This document shows positions 55,241 to 64,000 of a stretch of 64,000 nucleotides of DNA, in pieces. The notes beneath the pieces were generated by a model. The model saw only the letters and a list, made by a program, of their open reading frames with translations, was not told the DNA's origin and ran no database searches. Each line of letters opens with the position of its first letter. Within the stretch, counting starts at the first letter, position 1. The stretch covers positions 124,001 to 188,000 of the forward strand of contig JFHB01000024.1 of NCBI GenBank assembly GCA_000729835.1, in the 5' to 3' direction. Position numbers and translations under genes: made by a program. Origin of the DNA: Atkinsonella hypoxylon. Taxonomy: Eukaryota; Ascomycota; Sordariomycetes; Hypocreales; Clavicipitaceae.

Positions 55241-57317
55241 TTGGTGGGACTGTGGCGGCAGATCAACAACAAATCAACTCAGTCTGGTAGCACTACTAAC
55301 TACTGAGTATTGCGTACCGAGTACGGAGTACTGCGTGCTGCGTATTACATTCGGTAGTCTGGTAGGAGAGACAGACAGAATCTGGGGTCAAAACATAAGC
55401 CATCGGCACCGAAAAGAGCCGGGGGGAGGGGAGGGGAGTGGGGGGAGTGGGGTTGACACCAATGATTCGCTGGAGCCGCGTTGTCGTTGCACTGTCGTCT
55501 TCACTCCGTACATCAGTTCGGCAGAAGTCGGATTGGTCCACCATGATGGGCGTTTATATGTTCTTGTTTCGGAAACGCTGCTTGGCGGCCATGCCATGTG
55601 TTCCACCTGAATAGTTTATAAAAACTTGGTTTGACAAGGGAGCGTCAACGGACAAATTGAACAGAATATCCAGGGCTGAATGAAAAACTCGTCTAAGCTA
55701 AGCAGGGCATCCAAGTCGCAACTCAAGTCGCAACTCAGCTCTGGACCTTGCGGATGGCAGGCCTGGGCCCCAGGTTTGAGGAGCGAGGATGGCTGATGGC
55801 TGCGCGATGAAACGCACCATGTACTCTCCGCAATTGCGTACAACCGGCTGTCGGCCGTTACGTTAGCCTTGGTTGCGTTGTTCCCCGATGCTGAATGTAA
55901 CCAGGCCGTGGGGGGTGTTGAATATTGGATGACAGATTGACAGCTGTTGCGGCAAAGCCCTTCTTCCGTACTGCTGCCACTCGGCGTGCTTGTTCCGAGA
56001 CACGGTGAAGTAATATGGCCGAATGGTTGGTTGCAGCGCTTCAATTGTCGGCTTTGTCGTGAGAACCAAGAGAGGCAGAAAAAAAAAAAAAATTCCCTGC
56101 CTTATTAATAACGGTTTCCATGTCCATTACCCAGTAGATCTGAACGAGCGGGGCTTTTCGGGTGAACCTTCCAAGTCTGGCCTGATACAACAGGTGTCAA
56201 CTGGTGCCCAAGACGGCTCGACCAGTCCGCGGAAGAACCATGCTATTACACAAAGATATATAGAAAACTGTCCACTTTGCAGAAAACCCACCCTCAGCTC
56301 TATTTGCCCATGTTTACTATATATTGCGCCAGTACTCCGTAGTGTCGCGTAGATGTCTGCAATAGGGTTAAACACCCTACAAGTAGCAAATTTCAGCCAA
56401 AAAAAGACCCAAGGAAACAGGCAATACCAATACACTATCAAAACGTGGTAGCTAGCAAACTTTGCTCCTGGCTATAAACTGCGTTTCTGGCTAAAGATGA
56501 CTCTACATCTTTGCGATATCAAGATTGTGGTGTTACGTCCCAAGAGCCTAGTGATGTGCAAAGATGTCACTGTATGCGATGTGCCTTTGTAAGCATATCA
56601 ACAACGCAAGGTTTTTTTTTTTTTTTTTTCCACGTGCACAATTACTGCAAGCAGCTTATTAGGTGATGGGGCAGAAGTCATCATCAGCTCATCGCCATTA
56701 GTTCACCAAGGCGGTGGAGAAGCGTAGACCAGCGCTACCAAGGTAAATAAATAACCCCCACCAAGATCCACGTACAAAGTGTCAACTAAGTTTTGCACCA
56801 GGCCGTTTCTGTGCGCACTGGCAGCTGTGGAGGGAGCTCCCGCAAACCAGCGAACCGTGAACCGGTGTCCCGCCACCGAACCGCTCCACTCGTCTACGGG
56901 CCCCAGTCCTGATAAGATAATGTCAGGTCATGGACACGTTGACGGGACGGAAACTTCCGGTGTGCTAGGTGGGTGGCGTCAGCTCTTTTGACAAAAAAAA
57001 TCCTCAGGTGGTTGGTTGGGCAAAGATACTCCGTTGGGAAAAGTCTATCGGGACATTTGATTGTAATGTCAGGACTAAAATCTTTCTCTTGGTCTTCTAG
57101 ATGTTGTTTTTTTTTTGTCTCGGTTTTTGGTGCGAAAGACGGTCGTGTTCAGGCGGAGTAAACTTGCTGCGCATGCTACACTGCTTATTTTCGATACGTA
57201 GAGCGATAGCAAGGCGGGGCTGCGGTGTGTGTGAAGTAGCGATTTATATAACGCTACGGACGTAGATTGCTAATACTTCCTTATACGCTACCTCCCTATG
57301 TGGTTTTCCGGTTCAAC

Positions 57318-57342
57318 TACCTAGGTACCTAGGTAGGTAGGT
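57318..57342. repeat. CCTAGGTACCTAGGTAG-type patch
   Basis: ACCTAGGTACCTAGGTAGG, an overlapping palindrome (CCTAGG, GGTACC). The same motif recurs at 35046, 59501, 59768, 59901, 60221 and 63479, always between genes. Function unknown. Confidence 0.75.
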
Positions 57343-60296
57343 TGAAGTACGCTCCACTCCACTATGTTTTGATTGGCCTACATTCCTACAAGCGACTAGC
57401 TTGGTCAAACTGCCCAAGTTCTGTGGTCACGGGACCCACAACTTGTCGATATTTCGGTGAATACCTCGAAGCATGCTATCCGGGCGCATCGACCTTGCCA
57501 GTTTCAGAGTAGTCGGTGCTTGCCAGCAACCCCTCCGCAAATGTTACGTGGTCACGCCCTGGAGGCACTGAAAACCGTGCATCAACATAACCAATTGAAG
57601 TACATACATACAAGGGAAAGTGGCCAAGCTAATTCGCTTAGAAGAAGAAAAAAAAAAAACCCCGTACATATAAGCGGTATAACTAGTTATTCCGAGCCTC
57701 CGTGAATAGACTGCCTTTAGCGATCTCCTTCAATTTAAAGGTGTTTGTAAATTTAGTGGGTATGTGAGGAGTGCACCGGCAAAATCGAGGGGCGCCTAGG
57801 AAAAAGCGGGATTTCAAAGTGGGCGTTCTGTTCGCCCGGATAGCAATTTTCAGGTCCTGGGCCCTAATTTGTCCGACAAGATAAGGGGACTGAGCCTCAC
57901 ACTATAATTGCTGTCAACTGGTGGGATTACGATACTTGGGCTGCTACCTTGACCCATTTAAGGGGATACAACTGACCAATTTGTCCCTTTATGGGCTGGG
58001 TTCACAATAGATTGGCGTCTTCTAGATTGCAGTTATAGCATCTTTAATTTATGGGTACTTGCACTTAAGTTTAGAGATTAGTGCGAAATATAGTGTCAGG
58101 GGTGCTTGCGTGGCCATCGCGAAGCTCACGTTGTAATTACTACGTGTGGTCTTACCGTCAGGAGGTCGTGATGCCCGAAAATCACGCTTCTGAACGCGCG
58201 AAATACCAAGAGGCTATTTTGCAGAGAAAATACAGGTCAAAGAAATACCGCTTTCTGTTCTAGGACTAGCGTGCTGCTGCATGTTCAAACATTCTCTAGC
58301 CCTTCAAGTGCGGCAAGGCCACAATCAAGTTACGGATCAGCCTGCTAGGTCACTCGAATAAGATACATGAGGAAAAAAGAAAGAATACTTTTCTGTCTAT
58401 GCGAATATATCACCATAGTAAAACGTACCGCGATACTCGGAGCCACAGCTTGATCCGCGATTATAGTGAACTATTCCGTAGAGAGCCCTTGTTTGTGGCC
58501 GTAATTTGAGGTATTATCTCCTGCGTATCGTGCAAAGTGGAGCCTGCGACCTGGTTGTAGGGATGCTCGCGGTGAGCGCCTAGTACGACCCAGACAGTGA
58601 GGCTATTGACAGGTGCCTCCCATGTATCTAAGTACCCAAGGTGGCGTGGGCCCCTTTGACCTGCTAGTCGCTTTTATGACTGCCGCAGGGATCAGTGCCG
58701 AACATGATCATCGTTGGCTCAAAGGAGCTCAATCAAGACTTTGTTGGCCGGCAATCGAGGTCCAGAGATGAATCGGCCAAAATAAACTCCCAACCCGGGG
58801 GGGGGGGAGGGGATAATCACAAAAGTTATATTAGAAACCACAAGAATGGCTTACCCCGTGTTTCGAACGATCAGAGAGACCCGGGTGTGTTAAGAAAAAA
58901 AAAAAGAAACTGATTCGAAGGGGAACGAACGAGTAAAGAAACAACATCGCAAGCATTTCGTAATTTCCAGAATTGCAGGTGGGGGTGAGAGCAAGTGACT
59001 GGAGAAGCACGCGAGCGGTTGCTGCAGGAGCATGGCTCGGCCAAGATCAGAGAAGTTGTGGTCCGGCCTTGGCCTAATCCGCCTCCTAGGCTTTTATCCC
59101 GGACACGGCAGAGCCAGGTAGCGAGGCTGATAGCAGACAGGCTAGTTTCTGTGTTGACGCAGTCATGCGCAGTCATGCGCAGTCATGAACAACTTGTGGA
59201 ACCCATGGTTGCAGCAGCAGAGAACAATCCAAAGAACATGGGGCTGGTTATTGAGGCGTATTATAGCGTATTATAGCCGGGAATGATCGGAAAGAAAAGG
59301 ACCCTAATCCAGCAAATGCCTTGACACACTGCAGATGCTGCAGCCTTGATTGAAATCGACCTGCCTACGTGCGACAAGCCAACTCGCGTGTGACTGTTGG
59401 ATACAAAGATATCTGGGACGTGGGTGCTTTTTTGCTTCGAGGGAAAACGGAGTTATGCTCTTTATGGGGGCGGGCCACGGTCAAGAGTTGCAGACGTAGA
59501 TACCAGGTAGGTACCTAGTAGGTACCAGATAGGTAGTTTGACCGGGGCTCCATACCTAACTCTGTACTTGTCATGTCTGGTGGCCTCTATGATCGATACA
59601 GACTATTTCGGCGGAGGAGGCGTGCGTGGCAGGGGGGCGGGTCCAAACCGTAATACAGTTCACGCCCCGAATCTTTACACTACCTGCGCCACGGCTTGGT
59701 ATCTGGCTTTAGCCAATCAGAGGCGGATACAGAAGACATGGCGGACACTTTAGCCATCACGTGCGGACTAGGTAGGTATGTAAGGCAGAGGCAATGCAGC
59801 TAAAATGTATGCAAAAATCTAGACGACAGTTTTTGAAGGCACTTGTTCTTTTTCATAAAGCTGTGTTCCAATTGGGCTTATTCATGATGATCTTACTTCA
59901 GTACCTAGGTAGTCACTCGGTGTTAAAGTGGGGGTTTCGACAGACTTTTGTCGTGGCGCTGCAATACGCGTATCGTGATAAAGCGGCGATACTTGGGGAG
60001 TCTGTACGGAGTATAAGTATGTGAGTACTCACTCGTGTACAAGCAAAGCAGACTGGATAAGTTATTGGATGGACCATGGTCAAGCGAGATGGCCAGCCTG
60101 GTTGGATGGGCTGAAGATGCCCTCTCTTCCCCACAGTTCAGGGAGTTTTACCCCAGCTGTGTCGACGTCGCGAGGCAGGGATTGTCCGATTTGGCTCGAG
60201 AGAACGCAATGACAGTACATACCTACCTAGGTGCTAAGGTATTTACATAATAATTACATGTTTTAATGTAGAGCTTCGCAGGTCCCAGTGGGACCT

Positions 60297-60416
60297 CATA
60301 CATACATACATACATACATACAGACAGAGCCCACCGACCGTCCCCATCGCCCATCGCCCGGTGCCAAGTGCCAGTGCACACACGGACACACACACACACA
60401 CTCTCTCTCTCTCTCT
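60297..60416. repeat. CATA and compound CA/CT microsatellites in the bHLH gene promoter
   Basis: (CATA)6 at 60297-60321 and a CA run changing into a CT run at about 60386-60416, roughly 420-540 bp before the start codon. The small inverted repeat GGTCCCAGTGGGACC lies just before (60281-60295). Confidence 0.8.
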
Positions 60417-60832
60417 TGAGGTTTCGCCAAGGTCAAAAGAGGCTTAGCCCCACCTCCTCCATTCATGCCATCGATCTCTATAGTCATAGGGCCCTCCGTC
60501 AACTCCTCTTCTTCCCCATCGCCGGTCGACTTCTCTTATACTCTCAAACGGTCCCACGCATTTCTTCTTCACCTTGCCCACTACCCCGGATCTTCCCCCG
60601 GCCTCATCGTGACGAAAAGATTCTCTTGTTTCCCCATTCTCAGGGTTTTGATAGTTCTGCTTTGTTTACAAGTGAACACAGCCAGAACCCTACTCTAGAC
60701 CACATTGTATCGAGCAACTCCGTCATCTCTCTGGAACCATCCTCACGACGCATCCGGTCCGCCGGAACCCTCCAACATCCCCCCCTCCCTTTCCGCCCGC
60801 ATTATCTGCTCGACGACTAGAAAACATTCCTC

Positions 60833-62305
60833 ATGCTCGCCGTGCAACATCCTCCCAGGATGGGATCTTCGCAGCCTGAATCCGACCCTTTGCTGATGTT
60901 TGGTTGTATGTTTGCATTCTGTCGCTCTGTAGCTCTGGTTCGAGCCTAGTTCATCGTAACTAATGTTTGGCGCCTGCGCTCCATAGATCCTGTCGACACA
61001 TCACAAGACACTCTCTTCGATGCCGCACCCGATCCCGCGCCCGGAGCGCCGCTCCTGACGGAGACTGATAGCAAGTTTCTCAGCTCATTCTTCGAAGACA
61101 TGACATCGAATCAGTACAATATGCTGTCATTTGGAGAAGGTCTCAACTTTAGCGATGCCTGGTTAGACCTCCCGCCTCAGTTCATGGGCTCTTCCACATC
61201 TTTCGGCCCGCAAGAGGGTTCAGCACCCACCGACTTTGGTTTCTCAAATGAACATCACAATGACCCGTCAAGAATGGTGTCTCCTGGTTCACATATGATG
61301 CCGCCGCCTCCTCCGCCACAATCACAATCACAATCTTATCTCCATCAACAGCAACATTCAGACGATGTCCTTAATGCTGCCGCCACCTTGCTGCAAAATG
61401 GCTCCCGTGCTGGCTCATCATCAAAAGACAACAATAGTCACAGCGTCAATGGCGACCAGAGCAATAGTCGCCGCCCAGGGGGATACCCAGTCGGCCATTT
61501 AAGACATCAGCCGATGGAGGAGTTCAAGGAGGAGAACCGGCGAAGCAGCCAAGTCGCAGGACTCGACCATACATTTACACGATGGATGTGGGGGACCAAG
61601 GAGAAGACGCCTGTCTCTAAGCCTGCACTGAACGACTTCCAGTGGGGTTCAGACTCGAGTTTTACCCACATCCAGGGGTATGTACCAGAACCTACGAAAG
61701 AGTCCGTGGAGTCTATGCATCAATACCAAATGAAACATCTTGGGTGTCTGGAGGTGAACCAGAGCGCGGCTAACTCCTGTCCCGCCAGTCCAGTCAACGG
61801 ACATGCCGCCAGTAGCAATGGAGAAGGATTTGTCCACATCAAGCAAGAGGAAGGCCCCAATGCACCTCCCAGGAAGAGACGGAAGAGCAAAAATGTGATA
61901 AGCACTACTGGAGAGGGAGAAGAAGATGATGATGATGATGACGATACCACCTCCACCAAGTCTAGTCGGAAACGAAAGACAAAGTCGGAGAGGTCCGCCA
62001 GCGGATCGGAGCCGCCATCAGACACGACTGCCACCGGCCGACGCCGCAAATCCGGCGTCGCGGCGAAGCCACACCGGGAAAATCTGTCCGAAGAACAAAA
62101 GCGGGAAAACCATATTCGCAGCGAGCAAAAGCGGCGGACCTTGATCAAGGAGGGCTTCGACGATCTGGGCGAGCTTGTCCCTGGTCTGAAAGGCGGTGGC
62201 TTCAGCAAGAGCACAATTCTGTCCATGGCGGCCGAGTGGCTGGACGAGCTTCTGAAAGGCAACAAGGCGCTAGCCATGCAAGCAGGCGTTGTAGAACAGC
62301 GATGA
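60833..62305 (+). CDS. bHLH transcription factor, Ino4-like
   Basis: Exons 60833-60905 and 60987-62305 give 463 residues. The ATG at 60833 is the first; one at 60860 (M-G-S-S-Q-P-E-S-D-P-L-L-M-F-G-Y) is equally possible. The N-terminal 300 residues are Ser/Gln/Asn-rich with Pro and His runs and likely hold activation regions. A basic, acidic-Ser mixed stretch (P-P-R-K-R-R-K-S-K, then eight acidic residues, K-R-K-T-K) suggests nuclear import signals. The bHLH domain covers about residues 385-450: the basic part is R-E-N-H-I-R-S-E-Q-K-R-R, helix 1 is T-L-I-K-E-G-F-D-D-L-G-E-L-V-P-G-L, and helix 2 is S-T-I-L-S-M-A-A-E-W-L-D-E-L-L. The H/E/R pattern predicts E-box (CANNTG/CACGTG) binding. Yeast Ino4 pairs with Ino2 on phospholipid genes; the target set here is unknown. 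Confidence 0.85.
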
Positions 62306-63482
62306 GCGCAGGACTTGCAAGCTCTGGGAGACCGACTCAATTTTCTTTCCCTTTTTTTCCCGCTTGGACTATTGGGGAGAGGCGGCGTGTTCTAATTTTC
62401 TTCTGTATATGGGGTAATACCACAGCGTTGTTCATTTAAGCCCGTCGATTGGGGCTGAGGTTCGGGCGTGGGAGTTTGCAGGGAGGCGACACCAACGTAA
62501 AATATCCTTTTGCGTGCCCAAAAAAAAAAAAAGAAAAAGAAAAAAAAAGAACCGCGAAAAACCCCCATTTACGAACGTACATACCAGATAATTTACGACG
62601 TCAAATGTCAAATTTAGGCTTGTTTGACGTGGTAGCGGTTGACAAGACTGTATAGCATCGGCGAGGAATTAAAATCAATGGTGCCGTCTGCGTCCCAAGT
62701 GATGTGCTTATGGATGTATGCATGTCATCCCATTCTCGGTTTGCGTCTTGCGACTCAGGGTCGAATTACGTGCGCCTATTCCCATGAGCACTGGACATTT
62801 TGTGGACAAGCGCTGGTTACCATGCGTCGATCCAACTTGCTGCGCCGTGCGGGCCGCTGTCGGTGCAGGACCATCCACTACGTCTGCTGCCATCTACGAT
62901 TGCATGGCGGCGTGCCAGGCAGGGTTCACTGGGCGATGCTTTCACGGGCACCCTGCTGAAGGGATGGTCAGCCTGCAAGTGTATTGCTATGCTCACGCGC
63001 GTAGAGACGGTATGCAGCTTTTCCGTGACGCCCGAGGGCTCACAAGCAGGTCACGATATCAGATTTTGCAAGGCTGTAGATACTAGGTGAAGGGCCTCGA
63101 AACGCCCGTATACTACAGATAGGGTTCGCAGTCGATGAATGATTCATGACTTCATACATGGCCTTTTCCAGACCACCCAGTTTGATGTACATGTGAGCCT
63201 GTTCCCCCGTGCATGCAGACTGCAAACGCCCGAATGGGCTCAGCTCTGCAGTGGAAAGCAAAAAAAAAAAAAAGAAAAAGAAAAAAAAAAAGCCCATCTC
63301 CAGTCTCCGTAGCGCCCTGCCGCACAGCTGCTCTATCCCAAGAGCAGGACTTCTGCACGGGCAATATCCTTGCCTACTGGCAATGAGATGGCGTGGGCAC
63401 AATGCGAACATGGATATGATGAATATAGTGGGTATAAATCGCTAGCAAAACAAAAAAAGTCCAGACCTGACTACCAACTTAC
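62306..63482. other. intergenic region
   Basis: Holds A-rich runs (about 62520-62550 and 63262-63290) and a CTAACTAGGTAG patch at 63479-63494, which overlaps the end of the next gene. Overlapping plus-strand frames at 62639-63090 show no motif. No supported gene. Confidence 0.5.
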
Positions 63483-64000
63483 CTAACTAGGTAGTTTTCG
63501 CTTCTTCGTCGTTCCCTCATCGAGCCTTAATTGGTTCTCCACAGAATCGAGCCGCGAGCTCAGAGCAGACAGCTGCTTAAACGTCCCGGTGGGCAACGTC
63601 CTCGTAATGTGGTCGACGATGTCGCGGTACAGATTCTTCGTGGTGAAATTGCTTTGCCAGTGGTTCACGACGCGCAGCTGTAGCGCTAGCTCCTCTGTCG
63701 CGCTGGAGCTTTCCCGTGCTATGTCCTGGAGACGCAGGTCGAATGTTGCCATGGCCTCCTTGTGAGCCAGGAGCTGGATGTCATGGCGGATAATCACCTG
63801 TTCTAGTCTGCTGATAGATGCGCGCGTGTACTCTGTGAACTGTGTGACCTCTTCACGCAGCGAGGAGAATTGAGCCCGAGATTCTTCCGTTTGGACGGGC
63901 GATGTTTGTCTTTCGGGCGTTCCGCTATCGATTAGGGACCCTAGCTCTCTGGCGACGCTGGACAGCTTCGCTTGCACCATGCTTTTTATGTCTTCCTTGC
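63483..64000 (-). CDS. C-terminal part of an unrecognised coiled-coil protein, cut by the window edge
   Basis: The minus-strand frame is open from the window end to the stop at 63483. An ATG at 63980 occurs, but the frame continues upstream of it (K-E-D-I-K-S), so the gene probably starts outside. The visible 170 residues have heptad-like helices rich in Glu, Gln, Ser and Leu (S-R-L-E-Q-V-I-I-R-H-D-I-Q, then F-D-L-R-L-Q-D-I-A-R-E), then H-I-T-R-T-L-P-T-G-T-F-K-Q-L and a last amphipathic helix S-S-R-L-D-S-V-E-N-Q-L. The end K-K-R-K-L-P is a nuclear-localisation-like basic tail. No family is recognised. Nuclear scaffold, kinetochore or meiotic coiled-coil proteins look like this, but nothing here decides it. 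Confidence 0.6.
   Translation of the reverse strand, partial: KEDIKSMVQAKLSSVARELGSLIDSGTPERQTSPVQTEESRAQFSSLREEVTQFTEYTRASISRLEQVIIRHDIQLLAHKEAMATFDLRLQDIARESSSATEELALQLRVVNHWQSNFTTKNLYRDIVDHITRTLPTGTFKQLSALSSRLDSVENQLRLDEGTTKKRKLPS

Larger units (their letters stand above)
54923..60832. other. 5.9-kb gene-poor region upstream of the bHLH gene
   Basis: No reading frame with recognisable features on either strand. It carries the GGCGGAAGGGTT minisatellite (55169-55240), TACGGAGTA-type motifs (about 55318, 55503, 56332, 60004), CCTAGGTACC-type patches (57318-57342, 59501-59536, 59768, 59901, 60221), poly-T/poly-A runs (56612, 57102) and CATA and CA/CT microsatellites (60297-60321, 60386-60416). 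The last few hundred bases are the promoter and leader of the bHLH gene, with pyrimidine-rich DNA from about 60401 on. A long regulatory region or a non-coding transcript is possible. Confidence 0.5.

Noticed and set aside
55137..55610. 157-codon frame over the dodecamer repeat
   Set aside because: The Leu/Ala/Glu/Gly repeat in the peptide is only the translated minisatellite, and the rest has no recognisable feature.

Overview
The window looks like a chromosome arm of a filamentous ascomycete, most likely a Sordariomycete of the Hypocreales type. Short introns (about 50-100 nt) have GT(A/C/G)NGT-like donors, a CTAAC/CTGAC-like branch site close to the acceptor and AG acceptors. The proteins are fungal orthologues with filamentous-fungus architectures: a Zn2Cys6 factor, an NLR remnant with a nucleoside-phosphorylase head, and D-arabinitol dehydrogenase. 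The genus cannot be read from the sequence.

Layout. 0-0.3 kb: tail of SEC17. 0.7-3.1 kb: a decayed NLR gene beside an AT-rich patch with a 0.5-kb long-inverted-repeat element. 3.6-5.4 kb: a Zn2Cys6 regulator. 6-15 kb: SEC31, an RRM protein, a complex I MLRQ-like subunit, COX12, SDE2 and RPS10. 17-18.7 kb: D-arabinitol dehydrogenase. 20-23.7 kb: a HUL4-like HECT ligase. 24.2-32.3 kb: a mitoribosomal protein, the MTG3/GEP3 GTPase, YPI1, a peroxisomal ABCD transporter and DPH3. 33.4 kb: a small, probably GPI-anchored protein. 38-45.2 kb: cytosolic LeuRS, an unknown one-helix protein, AP-3 sigma, frataxin and an LYR protein. 45.7-48.2 kb: a sugar transporter with a long N-terminal extension. 51.5-55 kb: GET2 and a TMEM135-like protein. 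60.8-62.3 kb: an INO4-like bHLH factor. 63.5 kb to the edge: the end of a coiled-coil protein. Large gene-free blocks lie at 14.9-17.1, 33.8-38.1, 48.2-51.5 and 54.9-60.8 kb. They hold microsatellites and dispersed CCTAGGTACC-like and TACGGAGTA-like motifs.

How the genes fit together. This is mainly a housekeeping region rich in nuclear genes for mitochondria (MLRQ, COX12, a mitoribosomal protein, MTG3, frataxin, an LYR protein) and for secretion and trafficking (SEC17, SEC31, AP-3 sigma, GET2). At least seven neighbouring pairs are divergent and share a short promoter. No secondary-metabolite cluster, CRISPR, rRNA or convincing tRNA was seen. The most unusual signal is splicing: a 5-nt exon in the arabinitol dehydrogenase gene that the conserved protein requires, a likely 3-nt exon in COX12, and a likely 3-nt exon after a GC-AG intron in the mitoribosomal gene. 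Exon coordinates in the entries were deduced by eye from splice signals and protein-family continuity, without transcript data.
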